From Chloroflexota bacterium (GTDB lineage Bacteria > Chloroflexota > Anaerolineae > Anaerolineales > Villigracilaceae): a DNA stretch of 64,000 bases. A program made the position numbers and the translations under genes. Location: positions 1-64,000 of the forward strand of contig JACPYX010000018.1 in the NCBI GenBank assembly GCA_016195815.1. Reading direction: 5' to 3'. The notes beneath the pieces were generated by a model. The model was given only the letters and a program-made list of their open reading frames with translations. It ran no database searches and was not told the DNA's origin. Of the stretch, positions 32,812 to 42,884 are shown piece by piece. The first letter of the stretch is position 1, and every line of letters starts with the position of its first letter.

Positions 32812-35800
32812 ATGTCCGCCACACATTCGCCAGATGTTTGGGACTGGCGTGAGATTGCCAGTCTGGGGGAGCAATTAATCAATACCAATTCCCTCATTAC
32901 ACAACGCGACCGGATTGTCGCCATGACTGCCCGTCTCCTCGATGGGCGGGTCGAAGTTTGGCTGCACGAAAATCTTTTCCGCCTTCCTGATTGGAAAGAA
33001 AAGCGCTTGTTTCCTGCGCGGCCTCGCCTGGAGGGGATGCGCAGTGCCATTGAAAAACGCAAGCCGTGCGTCGTGCGAGCGGCAAAGAAGAGCGCCAGCA
33101 AAAAAGCCTGCGCGGCTGTCCCGATCGAAGATCAAGGCTTTGTGCTGGGGGCCATACAGATCACGCGCTCGAAAGGTCCCAACTTTCAAAAAGAAGAACT
33201 GGAAGTTTTGGAAAGCCTGGCCAGCGTTGTAGCGGTTGGCTTGTATGCCTCGCACCGCGCCGAGGTGGAACGTTTTCGCATGGAACAGTTGAACCTCGTT
33301 CGCGAAGTCAGTACGCAGATTGCCAGTGTTCTGCAGGTGGATGAACTCGCCCGCCGTGTGACTGAACTTATTCAAAAAACTTTTAATTATTATTACGTTG
33401 CCATCTTTACGCTTCAGCCCGGGACTTCAAGTTTGCGCTTCCGTTCCAGCGCGACTGCCCCTCGCAAAAGGCGCAAGAAGGCTGCGCTGGCCCTTGAAGT
33501 TGAAATGGGGCAGGGGTTGATCGGTGAGGCCGCGGCCTCGGGTGAGCGCATCATCGCCTCAGATGTTCGGGCGGACGCGCATTACCGACACTTTGCTCCC
33601 CTGCCCGAGACGCGTTCCGAAGCTGCCATTCCGCTCAAGATCGAGAATCGCGTATTGGGGGTCTTGGATGTTCAATCCGACAGATTGGCCGCGTTCCATC
33701 CCAATGACTTGCTTTTGCTGCAGGCGCTGGCAGATAATATTGCGCGCGCCGTTGAAAGCGCGCGGCTTTACAGCGACCTCCGCCGCCGCGCAGACCAATT
33801 GACTCTTATGGCTGAAGTCAGCCGGAGTGTGACATCCACCCTTGATTTGGGCGAGTTGATGGCTGAGACCGCCGCACTGATCCATGATAAATTCGGCTAT
33901 CCCTACGTGCACCTATTCACCGTCCATCACAACCGGCGATTGATCGAATACGAAGCAGGCAGTGGCAAGCGCAGCAAGGCATTGGAAGGTTATGCCATCC
34001 CTCTCGATGATTCGCAAGGCATCATTCCAACGGCTGCGCGTGAGGGCTTGACGATTCTGGTCAACGATGTGACGCGGGAACCGCTCTACCGCACCTCGCC
34101 ATTGCCGCCAAAAAATACGCGCTCTGAATTGTGCGTGCCGCTATTGTATGGGGAACGCGTTGTCGGCGTGCTGGATATTCAATCAGATCAGCCGAACGCG
34201 TTCACCGAAGACGACCGTGTCATGTTTGAAGCCGTGGCCGGGACGATTGCCGCCGCCATCCGCAACGCGGACTTGTATCGCTCCGAGCAATGGCGGCGGC
34301 AGGTCGCGGATAGCCTGCGCGAAGTGGCGGGTCTCCTCTCTGATAATGTTGGCGTTGAACAGGCGCTTGAAGCCATATTGATCGAACTTGAACGCAACCT
34401 GCCGGTGGATGTCTCTGCGATCTGGCTGTGCGACGATGATGATCTGTATCTCGCCGCGGTCCACGGCGCAGACGGAAACACCATTGAGCGTTTCCGCCTG
34501 TCCAGCCCGGAAGTATCTGTTGCACTGACCAGCGCCATGCTGGCCGAAGAGCCTGTGATTCGCAAGCCATCCGATCCGATTGGGCCTTCAGGCGCGGCCG
34601 CAGGATTTAAAAATAACTATTCATCGCTGGCCGCGCCTTTGCGAGTCGGCGATCAGCCGGTGGGCGTGATCACGCTGGCTCATGCAACTCCCGGGCGTTA
34701 TGGCCACGAAGCGCAAGCCATGGTCACGACCTTTGCCAGTTATGCGGCGGTCGCCATTGAAAATGCGCGGCTGTATGATACGGCGCAGGTACAGGCCTAT
34801 GCATCCGCGGCATTATTGCAGGTGGCGCAGGCCGTAGTCAGCCTGAGCGATCTCGATGAAATTCTTGGCACGATCATCCGCGTCATGCCGATTCTCGTTG
34901 GGGTGGAACGCTCTGCCTTGTATTTATGGAATCCAAACGAAGAAGTGTTTCATCCCGCCCACACGTATGGTTTTGAAGATACAACTAAAACGGTGTTGGC
35001 CGGTGATGATCTTGCCCGCGGCGCATTCCCATTATTGGACGCCACACGCGAATTGAACTGCCTGCTTGCCCAATCGCTCGACCCCAAAGACACGCCCGAA
35101 AATTGGATCTGCCTCGGCGAGCCGTGGCATCGCGAAAACGATGACATCATCCGCAGCAAAAACCAGCTTCTTTTCACGATCCCGCTTTCGGTCAAGGCAG
35201 ATGTATATGGCGTGATCCTGCTGCAGGAAGCGCATGGCGGACATCGCTTCCGCACGCGCCGTCTTGAAATCATCAACGGCATTGCCCAGCAGGCCGCGCT
35301 TGCCATCCAGAATGACCGCCTGCAAAAAGAGATGGTGGTGCGCGAACGCCTCGAGACGGAAGTTCAACTGGCGCGGCAAATTCAGCAGACTTTCATTCCC
35401 GAAAATTTGCCCGAACATCCTGAATGGGAACTGGCCGCGCGTTGGAAGACGGCTCGTCAGGTTGGCGGGGATTTCTACGATGTGATCGAGTTTCCAAATC
35501 ACAAGTTGGGACTCTTCATTGCGGACGTGGCCGACAAAGGCATTCCCGCCGCGCTTTTTATGGCTCTCACGCGGACCCTCGTGCGGGCCGCCGTTATAGA
35601 GACATCCTCTCCCGCTGAAGCCTTGCGCCGAGTCAACGACCTGCTCTTGCCCGATACGCGGCAGGGCATGTTTGTCACGGCCGTTTACGCCGTACTCGAT
35701 CAAAATACCGGCGAGTTGACGTATGCCAACGCCGGGCACAATCCCCCGCTATGGGTACGCGCGAACGGACAAGTGGAGAAATTAACCCGCACCGGCATCG

Positions 35801-36078
35801 CGCTTGGAGTAACAGATAACAGCGCGATGTTCGAGGGAACGATCCGATTGTCTGCGGGCGATTGCGTCTTGTTTTACACCGACGGACTGACCGAAGCCTT
35901 TTCCGCCGATCACGCTCTTTTTGGCGAAGCGCGCTTGCTTGAGTCCATTAAAGGCGCCGCGTCTTCTTCAGCCAATTCCTTGCTTGATGCCGTCGAGTTG
36001 TCCGTCAATGACTTCATTGAATCCATGCCTCTCTCTGACGATCTGACCATGCTGGCAGTCCGCCGTATAACCCCATAG
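32812..36078 (+). CDS. Multi-GAF PP2C/SpoIIE-type phosphatase (RsbU-like)
   Basis: A 1088-residue soluble sensor phosphatase. About five GAF-type domains in tandem are visible (each with an AVGLYAS/ARAVESARLY/AAIRNADLY/AVAIENARLY-type end helix), followed by a linker helix (ERLETEVQLARQIQQTFIPE) and a PP2C_2/SpoIIE domain with VGGDFYDVIEF (near residue 884), IADVADKGIPAALFMAL and LTYANAGHNPPLW. It probably dephosphorylates the STAS protein in response to signals sensed by GAF domains. It starts two bases after the kinase stop. Confidence 0.93.
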   Translation: MSATHSPDVWDWREIASLGEQLINTNSLITQRDRIVAMTARLLDGRVEVWLHENLFRLPDWKEKRLFPARPRLEGMRSAIEKRKPCVVRAAKKSASKKACAAVPIEDQGFVLGAIQITRSKGPNFQKEELEVLESLASVVAVGLYASHRAEVERFRMEQLNLVREVSTQIASVLQVDELARRVTELIQKTFNYYYVAIFTLQPGTSSLRFRSSATAPRKRRKKAALALEVEMGQGLIGEAAASGERIIASDVRADAHYRHFAPLPETRSEAAIPLKIENRVLGVLDVQSDRLAAFHPNDLLLLQALADNIARAVESARLYSDLRRRADQLTLMAEVSRSVTSTLDLGELMAETAALIHDKFGYPYVHLFTVHHNRRLIEYEAGSGKRSKALEGYAIPLDDSQGIIPTAAREGLTILVNDVTREPLYRTSPLPPKNTRSELCVPLLYGERVVGVLDIQSDQPNAFTEDDRVMFEAVAGTIAAAIRNADLYRSEQWRRQVADSLREVAGLLSDNVGVEQALEAILIELERNLPVDVSAIWLCDDDDLYLAAVHGADGNTIERFRLSSPEVSVALTSAMLAEEPVIRKPSDPIGPSGAAAGFKNNYSSLAAPLRVGDQPVGVITLAHATPGRYGHEAQAMVTTFASYAAVAIENARLYDTAQVQAYASAALLQVAQAVVSLSDLDEILGTIIRVMPILVGVERSALYLWNPNEEVFHPAHTYGFEDTTKTVLAGDDLARGAFPLLDATRELNCLLAQSLDPKDTPENWICLGEPWHRENDDIIRSKNQLLFTIPLSVKADVYGVILLQEAHGGHRFRTRRLEIINGIAQQAALAIQNDRLQKEMVVRERLETEVQLARQIQQTFIPENLPEHPEWELAARWKTARQVGGDFYDVIEFPNHKLGLFIADVADKGIPAALFMALTRTLVRAAVIETSSPAEALRRVNDLLLPDTRQGMFVTAVYAVLDQNTGELTYANAGHNPPLWVRANGQVEKLTRTGIALGVTDNSAMFEGTIRLSAGDCVLFYTDGLTEAFSADHALFGEARLLESIKGAASSSANSLLDAVELSVNDFIESMPLSDDLTMLAVRRITP

Positions 36079-36164
36079 AGTTTACAAAGTTTTTACACCC
36101 TCGCCATATATCCGTAACTGGCTCAGCCTACAATCACATTCATAACTCGAACAAGGAGGTTCGA

Positions 36165-36734
36165 ATGTCAAAGATTATGATGTGGTTCAGGAAGGCTTTG
36201 CTCGCGGCTGTGGTTGCCGCACTTGGATTATCTGCTTTGCCGACAGCCAGTGTATTTGCGCTCGGCTTGAATGATACGACCACACCCCCCGCGCCCGGCT
36301 GGTTTTCAAACGCAAGGCTGGAAATGAGTTGGACGCGTGAACAGGCAATCTACGCGCGTCTTGGCAGACTGTTTGATCAATCAGGCGAAATGATCGTCAA
36401 CGCCCAAAAGCTGATTGACCAGGCGAAATCGAACGGCAAGGACGTTTCTGCTGTGCAATCCGCGTTGGACGCCCTGATAGCAGCGATTAAGCAGGCCAGG
36501 CCCGTTTACGATGGCGGTCAAAGCGTGATCACATCCCATCCGGGGTTTGACAACGCCGGTAATGTTACTGATGTAACTCAGGCCAAAGCGACAGTTAAGA
36601 GCGTGGGCGACACTTTGAAACAGATCCGCCAGATTGTCGAAGGGCCTCGCAAAGCCCTGCGTGAAGCGGTCAAAGCTTTCCGAGACGCCAATAAGCCCGT
36701 GGGCACGCCTGCCATCGATCCAAGAGGCGGATAA
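36165..36734 (+). CDS. Secreted helical protein of unknown function
   Basis: A 189-residue protein with a signal peptide (ALLAAVVAALGLSALPTASVFA) and a mostly helical mature part rich in Ala, Lys and Gln (YARLGRLFDQSGEMIVNAQKLIDQAKSNG...). No known domain is recognised. AAGGAGG precedes ATG 36165 and a terminator follows, so it is a single-gene unit. Confidence 0.75.
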   Translation: MSKIMMWFRKALLAAVVAALGLSALPTASVFALGLNDTTTPPAPGWFSNARLEMSWTREQAIYARLGRLFDQSGEMIVNAQKLIDQAKSNGKDVSAVQSALDALIAAIKQARPVYDGGQSVITSHPGFDNAGNVTDVTQAKATVKSVGDTLKQIRQIVEGPRKALREAVKAFRDANKPVGTPAIDPRGG

Positions 36735-36753
36735 TAATAGCCCTCTCGTTTTT

Positions 36754-36793
36754 AAACAGAGACATGGACAAAAGTCTGTGTCTCTGTTTGTCT
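36754..36793 (+). terminator. Terminator after the secreted helical protein
   Basis: AAACAGAGACA (36754-36764) pairs with TGTCTCTGTTT (36779-36789), with inner GGAC/GTC pairs and a short T-run. Confidence 0.75.
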
Positions 36794-36914
36794 CATGAGT
36801 CGGCGGAATTATGTATCGTCAAGCCCGCTATTGCCTGTACTGTTCCCAGGCTGTATACTGCTTGAAAATTCGAGATACAGACCGCGTTGGAAATTTTTTC
36901 TAAAAGGAGTCGCT

Positions 36915-37325
36915 ATGTTCACAACCGAAGGCAAGAAAATTATTTTTACCGACAAAGCCCCGAAAGCCATTGGCCCTTACTCGCAAGCCATTCGCACAGA
37001 GTCGCTGGTTTTCACTGCCGGACAGGTTGGCATTAATCCGGCGACCGGCGAATTAGTGGAAGGCGGCATTGAAGCGCAGACGCGCCAGGTATTAACCAAC
37101 CTCACGAATGTGCTTGAAGCCTCCAATTCGGGTTTGAATTTTGTGGTCAAGACGACTGTCTTTTTGAAAGATATGAATGACTTCGCCAAAATGAATGCCA
37201 TCTACGCCGAATTCTTTTCCGAGAATCCGCCTGCGCGCAGTACCGTCGCTGTCGCGGGTCTGCCCAAAGGCGCGCTGGTGGAAATCGAGTCAGTTGCCAT
37301 GCTCCCCGACGCGCACGGCGACTGA
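36915..37325 (+). CDS. ridA: RidA-family enamine/imine deaminase
   Basis: A 136-residue RidA/YjgF protein that hydrolyses reactive enamine/imine intermediates. Features are APKAIGPYSQAIRTESLVFTAGQVGINPATGEL, the QTRQVLTNLTNVLEA helix, and PPARSTVAVAGLPKGALVEIESVA with the conserved Arg. AAAGGAG lies before ATG 36915. It is followed by a response regulator, 12 bases on. Confidence 0.93.
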   Translation: MFTTEGKKIIFTDKAPKAIGPYSQAIRTESLVFTAGQVGINPATGELVEGGIEAQTRQVLTNLTNVLEASNSGLNFVVKTTVFLKDMNDFAKMNAIYAEFFSENPPARSTVAVAGLPKGALVEIESVAMLPDAHGD

Positions 37326-37337
37326 TTACTGGATCGC

Positions 37338-38018
37338 ATGTCGTCTGAACTGATCCTGCTTGTGGACGATCAGCCGCCCATCGTTCAATTGGCGCGCATG
37401 TATTTGGAGCGTGAAGGATTCCGCGTGCTGGATGCCGGCGATGGAGAAGCCGCCCTCGAAGTTGTGACAAAGTCGCGGCCCGCGCTGGTTGTGCTGGATG
37501 TGATGCTTCCAAAACTCGATGGCTTTGAAGTCTGCCGCCGTTTGCGCGCGGGCGATAATTCGGTTGCGATCATCATGCTTACGGCCCGCGACGAAGATAT
37601 TGACAAGATACTCGGCCTTGAATTGGGCGCGGACGATTACCTGACCAAGCCATTCAACCCGCGTGAACTGGTGGCGCGCGTCAAAGCAATTTTGCGCCGC
37701 AGCGATGGGAAAACTTCCTCGACAGGCAAGCCCATCCATCTCGGCGACCTGACGATTGATCCCGCCAGCCGCGAAGCACGCGTCTCTTTCCGGACCCTTG
37801 ACCTGCGTACCCAGGAATTTGACCTTCTTCTCACCCTGGCCGAGCACCGCGGACTCGTCCTGAGCCGCGAGCAATTACTGCAAAAGGCCTGGGGCTTCGA
37901 TTTTTACGGCCAGACTCGCACGGTGGATGTCCACATCGCGCACCTTCGCAGAAAACTCGAAGGTGGAACAGCCCGGATCGAAACCGTGACAGGCGTCGGC
38001 TATAAACTGGTTGTTTGA
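37338..38018 (+). CDS. OmpR-family response regulator
   Basis: A 226-residue two-component regulator. The receiver has acidic Asp10-Asp11, phospho-acceptor Asp54 (VVLDVMLPKLDG), Thr in MLTAR and Lys in LTKPF. The C-terminal winged helix has LRTQEFDLLLTLAEHRG, LSREQLLQKAWGFDFYG and RTVDVHIAHLRRKLE. It pairs with the histidine kinase 38 bases downstream. Targets are unknown; the EPS genes that follow are candidates. Confidence 0.95.
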   Translation: MSSELILLVDDQPPIVQLARMYLEREGFRVLDAGDGEAALEVVTKSRPALVVLDVMLPKLDGFEVCRRLRAGDNSVAIIMLTARDEDIDKILGLELGADDYLTKPFNPRELVARVKAILRRSDGKTSSTGKPIHLGDLTIDPASREARVSFRTLDLRTQEFDLLLTLAEHRGLVLSREQLLQKAWGFDFYGQTRTVDVHIAHLRRKLEGGTARIETVTGVGYKLVV

Positions 38019-38056
38019 ATTTTACGAATTGCGTTGTTTGTAATTCGTAAACCGTA

Positions 38057-39469
38057 ATGCGAAAAATGTTCTCGTCCCTTCGTTCCCGCCTCTGGCTTAG
38101 TTATACATTTCTCGTTGTCACAGCCCTTGCAGTTGTGGCATTTGTTTTGATTCTGTTTCTTATTCGAAACCCGCTTCTTTACCGCCAAACATTTGATCGT
38201 ATCAAAGCCGCCGAAAATGTGCTGGTCGCGCAAGAAAACCAGTCTTTGCGGCTGCCTTCGGCGGATAAATTTGTCTCTGTGGCGCAAGCCTTCGATGTTC
38301 GTGTGTTGGTATTTGCCGGAAACGGTTCTGTGCTTCGAGATACAGACGCCGCAAGCCCGGCCATCGCGCTTCCGAACAAGCTGGCGGCCATGCGGGGTGT
38401 GCCTTCGGAGCGCGACGCGAATGGCAGAATTTGGCTGTATTCACTCCGGCCTTTGCAGGATGGAACCTGGCTGATGATCGCTGCGCCGCGTCCCAAGGCT
38501 CCTGTATTATCCATTTTGACAGATGAATTTTTACCGCCCTTGATCGAGGGCGGAGTTATCGCGTTGTTGTTTTCTTTAATACTGGCCTTCGTGATTTCGC
38601 GCTGGGTGGCCGACCCGTTACAAAATGTCATTGCCGCCGCGCGCACAATTCCCGCAGACGCCGCGCGGCCCGTCGAACTGAACGGTCCCCAAGAGGTCCA
38701 GGAATTGACGCGTGCCTTTAATGCCATGCTCAGACGCGTCCAATCGAGTCAAAGGTCGCAGCGTGACTTCGTGGCGAACGTCTCGCACGAACTCAAGACC
38801 CCGCTTACCTCCATTCAAGGATTCGCACAGGCCATCCTGGATGGTACAGCCAACACGCCTGAGACGCGCCGCCAAGCGGCCGAAGTGATCTATGCTGAAT
38901 CCGGGCGGATGCACCGCATGGCTCTTGATCTGCTTGATCTGGCGCGCCTCGAAGCCGGAATTGCGGATTTGAAGATGTCGCCGGTGGATATGGGCGCTTT
39001 GTTGAATCGCGTGATCGAAAAATTTGTGCCGATGGCTTCTTCGGCAGGGGTTAAATTAAAACTGGACCTGTCAGGCGGGCCGTTGACTTTCATGGGCGAT
39101 GGCGACAGGCTGGCGCAAGTCTTCACGAATTTGGTTGATAATGCCTTGAAATTTACCCTGCCTGGCGGCCTGGTGACTCTGCGCGCCGCGCAGGATAAAG
39201 GCGAGATTATGGTCTCGGTCAGCGACACAGGCAAAGGCATTCCGACAGATGCACTCCCGCATATTTTCGATCGCTTCTATCAGGCAGATTCGTCGCGAGC
39301 ATCGCGAGCGGGAGGGGGGAAGCCCGGAGCCGGATTAGGGCTGGCAATCGTTCAGGAACTTGTCAATGCTCACGGTGGTAGAATTAGCGTCCGCAGTACG
39401 GAAGGGCGCGGCGCGGCATTCATCGTTCATCTGCCTCTGAGCCGGCCTGACGGGCATTCCCAAGCTTAG
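38057..39469 (+). CDS. Sensor histidine kinase
   Basis: A 470-residue membrane kinase with two helices flanking an extracytoplasmic sensor domain of about 130 residues (helices at ~8-36 and ~155-180), a HAMP linker, HisKA with the phospho-accepting His in FVANVSHELKTPLTSIQGF, and a HATPase domain (DNALKFTLPGG, SDTGKGIPTDALPHIFDRFYQ, GAGLGLAIVQELVNAHGG). It forms a pair with the OmpR-type regulator upstream. Confidence 0.95.
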   Translation: MRKMFSSLRSRLWLSYTFLVVTALAVVAFVLILFLIRNPLLYRQTFDRIKAAENVLVAQENQSLRLPSADKFVSVAQAFDVRVLVFAGNGSVLRDTDAASPAIALPNKLAAMRGVPSERDANGRIWLYSLRPLQDGTWLMIAAPRPKAPVLSILTDEFLPPLIEGGVIALLFSLILAFVISRWVADPLQNVIAAARTIPADAARPVELNGPQEVQELTRAFNAMLRRVQSSQRSQRDFVANVSHELKTPLTSIQGFAQAILDGTANTPETRRQAAEVIYAESGRMHRMALDLLDLARLEAGIADLKMSPVDMGALLNRVIEKFVPMASSAGVKLKLDLSGGPLTFMGDGDRLAQVFTNLVDNALKFTLPGGLVTLRAAQDKGEIMVSVSDTGKGIPTDALPHIFDRFYQADSSRASRAGGGKPGAGLGLAIVQELVNAHGGRISVRSTEGRGAAFIVHLPLSRPDGHSQA

Positions 39470-39498
39470 ATATTGTCTTTTGCGTTCTGCAATTCGTA

Positions 39499-40506
39499 AT
39501 GTACATGACCCCTAAAGTTTCAATTATCGTCCCATGTTACAATGAACAGGACACCATTCGGCTTTTGCTGGATGCACTCCTGGCGCAGACGACTCCTCTT
39601 TCGCTGATGGAAGTTGTAATTGCGGATGGACTTTCACAGGATAAAACCCGTGCCGTGATCGCGGCTTTTCAAGGCGAACATCCCGCGCTTGCGCTTCGCA
39701 TTCTGGATAACCAGCAGCGCGGCATTCCATCGGCTTTGAATTTGGCTCTGAGCGCGGCGCGCGGCGAGATCATCATCCGGCTCGACGCGCATTCGATACC
39801 GGCGCCCGATTATGTCGAACGATGTGTAAAGGCGCTCGAAGCCGGAAAAGGCGCCAACGTTGGCGGCGTATGGATAATCCGCCCTGGCGGCAGTAGCTGG
39901 ATTGCCGAAGCCATCGCGGCTGCCGCCGCGAATCCGCTGGGTGTGGGCGACGCAATGTATCGGCTCGCGCCAAACGCCGGGCCGGTGGACACTGTCCCGT
40001 TTGGAGCGTTTCATCGTGAATTGATCGAAAAGATCGGCGGCTTCGATGAGACATTATTGGCGAATGAAGATTACGAGTTCAACGCACGCCTGCGGCAATC
40101 GGGCGGAGTAGTCTGGCTCGACCCTCAGATCCGCTCGACGTATTTTGCCCGCGCAACACTCGGCGCGCTGGCGGCACAATATTGGAATTATGGTTTTTGG
40201 AAATTCAAGATGCTTAGCCGTTATCCCAACACCATCCGATGGCGGCAGGCTCTTCCGCCGCTTTTTGTGGCGAGTCTCATTGGATTGTTTATCTTGTCTT
40301 TCTTATTTGATCAGGTTAAATTGGTTTTGATTTTTGAGATCGTTATCTATTTTGCTGCGTTAACCCTGGCTGGCTTGCATCAGGCCTTGCGACAACACAA
40401 ACCGCTCTTTATCCCCGGACTGCCTCTTGCCATTATGGTAATGCACCTCTCGTGGGGGAGCGGATTTTTATGGAGTATTGTTTCTAAAACATCAAAGAAT
40501 GGCTGA
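39499..40506 (+). CDS. Family 2 glycosyltransferase (ExoA-like)
   Basis: A 335-residue GT2 enzyme, with KVSIIVPCYNEQDTIRLLLDALL, VVIADGLSQDKTR, and the metal-binding IIRLDAHSIPAPDYVE. C-terminal membrane helices (FVASLIGLFILSFLFDQ; LVLIFEIVIYFAALTLAGL) place it at the inner face of the membrane. ExoA-type enzymes extend a lipid-linked exopolysaccharide unit. Its end overlaps the next gene by eight bases, which starts the EPS operon. Confidence 0.88.
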   Translation: MYMTPKVSIIVPCYNEQDTIRLLLDALLAQTTPLSLMEVVIADGLSQDKTRAVIAAFQGEHPALALRILDNQQRGIPSALNLALSAARGEIIIRLDAHSIPAPDYVERCVKALEAGKGANVGGVWIIRPGGSSWIAEAIAAAAANPLGVGDAMYRLAPNAGPVDTVPFGAFHRELIEKIGGFDETLLANEDYEFNARLRQSGGVVWLDPQIRSTYFARATLGALAAQYWNYGFWKFKMLSRYPNTIRWRQALPPLFVASLIGLFILSFLFDQVKLVLIFEIVIYFAALTLAGLHQALRQHKPLFIPGLPLAIMVMHLSWGSGFLWSIVSKTSKNG

Positions 40507-41941
40507 TACCCTGCGTTCCGGCCTGCGCTTGCGGCCCAATGAACATCGTGCCCTTCTGCTGGCGGGTGATCTGATTGCGTCCATTGCGGCAGTATTTTTT
40601 GCCTCATATACCTGGATACAATATTCGTTGTATATCTTGATATCAGATGGTATTAAACCAGAGCGCGCCGAGCAGCTGCTCAGGATTCAAATACCGATCT
40701 GGTTTTATCTTCTGCCGTTGGGTTGGCTGTTGTTGATGGTCGAACTTTACGAACCGCATACGGCCGCCAGCTGGAGGAAAACATTACGCGGTGTAGCAAT
40801 CACTGCCTTCGTGGGGATTGTGGCCTACTCACTGGTCTTTATCATTAAGCAGGACCCGAACTCATTGCCGCGTATTGGCGTGGGAGCATTCATTCTATAC
40901 GCTTCTTTCCTGACTTTGATCTGGCGCGCGTCCTATATCCGACTCTACACCTCATCTGGATTTCAGCGCCGCGTGCTCATTATCGGCGCGGGCAAAGCTG
41001 GGCAGACACTTGCGCAAATTTATCATCACCTCAGTCCGCCGCCTTTTGTCCTTGTCGGTTATGTGGACGACGACCCGAAAAAGGCAAAGCACTCCTACGA
41101 GGGATTTCCAGTCATCGGGCCCAGCAGGAATCTTCTTCAGCTTATGGATGATTACCGAATCTCCGATCTGGTCATGGCGATCCATGGCGAGGTACAAGGC
41201 AGTACCTTCCAAACCATTCTCGACGCCCAGGAACGCGGCGTGGAAGTGACGCGTATGCCAATTCTTTATGAAGAGATCACCCAGCGCGTTCCCATTCACC
41301 ACCTTGAATCCGATTGGCTGATCCGCTCTTTCGTGGACCAATTGCGGGTGAGCGTTATTTACGAAGTCCTGAAACGTCTCATGGATATTTTGGGCGGGCT
41401 GGCCGGCTTGTTGATGTTCGCCATCATCTTCCCGTTTGCGGCGCTGGCTACTTTGATAGACAGCGGGCTGCCCATCTTTTATTCACAAAACCGTCTTGGG
41501 AAGGGCGGACAGATCTTTAAGATATATAAATTCCGCACGATGAAACAAAACGCTGAAGCGGATGGCGAAGCTAGGCTTGCCGCCGAAAACGATCCGCGCG
41601 TCACGCGCGTGGGCAATTTCCTGCGACGCACGCGCCTCGATGAATTGCCTCAATTCTGGAATATATTTCGCGGTGAGATGAGCCTGGTGGGGCCGCGCGC
41701 TGAACGCCCATCGTTGGTTGCCGAATTCCAGAAGCAGATCCCGTTTTATCGGGCGCGCCTGCTGGTCAAGCCTGGGCTGACGGGTTGGGCGCAGATCAAT
41801 TATGGCTACGTCGCCACCGTGACCGAGACGGGCGTAAAACTGGAGTATGATCTTTATTATATTAAACATCGTTCATTGCCGATGGATTTCGCCATTATCC
41901 TGCGGACGGTCGGCACAGTGTTGAGTCGCAAAGGCAGATAA
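40499..41941 (+). CDS. Polyprenyl-phosphate sugar-1-phosphate transferase (WbaP/WcaJ-type)
   Basis: A 480-residue initiating glycosyltransferase of exopolysaccharide synthesis. Several N-terminal helices are followed by a Rossmann-like CoA-binding-type domain (RRVLIIGAGKAGQTLAQIYH) and the C-terminal bacterial sugar transferase domain (RLGKGGQIFKIYKFRTMKQNAE, RTRLDELPQFWNIFRGEMSL, GPRAERP, KPGLTGWAQINY). It attaches a sugar-1-phosphate to undecaprenyl phosphate. ATG 40499 is inside the end of the previous gene. Confidence 0.92.
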   Translation: MADTLRSGLRLRPNEHRALLLAGDLIASIAAVFFASYTWIQYSLYILISDGIKPERAEQLLRIQIPIWFYLLPLGWLLLMVELYEPHTAASWRKTLRGVAITAFVGIVAYSLVFIIKQDPNSLPRIGVGAFILYASFLTLIWRASYIRLYTSSGFQRRVLIIGAGKAGQTLAQIYHHLSPPPFVLVGYVDDDPKKAKHSYEGFPVIGPSRNLLQLMDDYRISDLVMAIHGEVQGSTFQTILDAQERGVEVTRMPILYEEITQRVPIHHLESDWLIRSFVDQLRVSVIYEVLKRLMDILGGLAGLLMFAIIFPFAALATLIDSGLPIFYSQNRLGKGGQIFKIYKFRTMKQNAEADGEARLAAENDPRVTRVGNFLRRTRLDELPQFWNIFRGEMSLVGPRAERPSLVAEFQKQIPFYRARLLVKPGLTGWAQINYGYVATVTETGVKLEYDLYYIKHRSLPMDFAIILRTVGTVLSRKGR

Positions 41942-41942
41942 T

Positions 41943-42884
41943 ATGCGGCAATATCTTGTCACCGGCGGCGCCGGATTCATTGGATCGCATATCGTGCGCG
42001 CCCTGCTCGAGCAGGGCGCATCTGTGCGTGTGTTCGATAATTTTTCGAGCGGCAAGCGCGAAAACCTAAAGGGTCTGGAAAACTTGAAAAACGGTGGCCG
42101 ACTCGAAGTCCGCGAAGGAGACGTGCGCGATGTGTTTAAAGTCGCCGAAGCAGTGCGCGGCGTCGAAGTCATCTTTCACGAAGCCGCGTTTGTGTCCGTC
42201 CCCGAATCGATGGAAAAGCCGCAGGATTGTTTTGACGTAAATATCACGGGCACATCGGTTTTGTTCGAGGCCGCGCGCAAGGCGGGCGTGCGCCGCGCCG
42301 TGATCGCATCCAGCGCGGCGGTGTACGGCGATTCGGACGCGCTGCCGTTGAATGAAGATACGCCGCTGAGGCCGATGTCGCCTTATGCCGTTTCGAAGCG
42401 CGTGGACGAAATGTATGCCGCGCTGTACACGCAATCTTTCGGATTTGAAGTTGCGGCGTTGCGGTACTTCAATGTGTATGGCCCGCGCCAGCGGCCCGAC
42501 TCGATGTATGCCGCCGCGGTGCCGATCTTTATCCGGCGCATGATGGATGGCAAACCCGTCACGGTTTTTGGCGATGGCGGACAAACGCGCGACTTGATTT
42601 TTGTCGGCGATGTCGTGCGCGCCAATTTAATTGCCGCCGAACATCCCGCTGCGCCAGGACAAGTCTTCAACGTCTGCACCGGGCGGGAGACGCGTCTACT
42701 CGACCTGCTCGAGGTAATCCATAAGCTTTTTCCCAACTCGCCGGAGCATGTCTTTGCCGAGCCGCGCGCAGGCGATATTTATAAATCATTGGGCAGTCCG
42801 ATGCGCGCCGAACAAACGATCGGCTTCAGGGCGCAAACAAAATTGGCTGACGGTTTGAAAGAGACTGCGGAGTGGATGAAGTAA
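41943..42884 (+). CDS. NAD-dependent nucleotide-sugar epimerase/dehydratase
   Basis: A 313-residue extended SDR enzyme: NAD loop GGAGFIGSH, catalytic S-S-A-A-V-YG and YAVSKRVDE (Tyr/Lys), plus RYFNVYGPRQRP and a nucleotide-sugar binding end. It resembles UDP-glucose 4-epimerases and relatives. It begins one base after the previous stop and overlaps the next gene, so it supplies a precursor for the same polymer. The exact sugar cannot be read from sequence. Confidence 0.9.
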   Translation: MRQYLVTGGAGFIGSHIVRALLEQGASVRVFDNFSSGKRENLKGLENLKNGGRLEVREGDVRDVFKVAEAVRGVEVIFHEAAFVSVPESMEKPQDCFDVNITGTSVLFEAARKAGVRRAVIASSAAVYGDSDALPLNEDTPLRPMSPYAVSKRVDEMYAALYTQSFGFEVAALRYFNVYGPRQRPDSMYAAAVPIFIRRMMDGKPVTVFGDGGQTRDLIFVGDVVRANLIAAEHPAAPGQVFNVCTGRETRLLDLLEVIHKLFPNSPEHVFAEPRAGDIYKSLGSPMRAEQTIGFRAQTKLADGLKETAEWMK

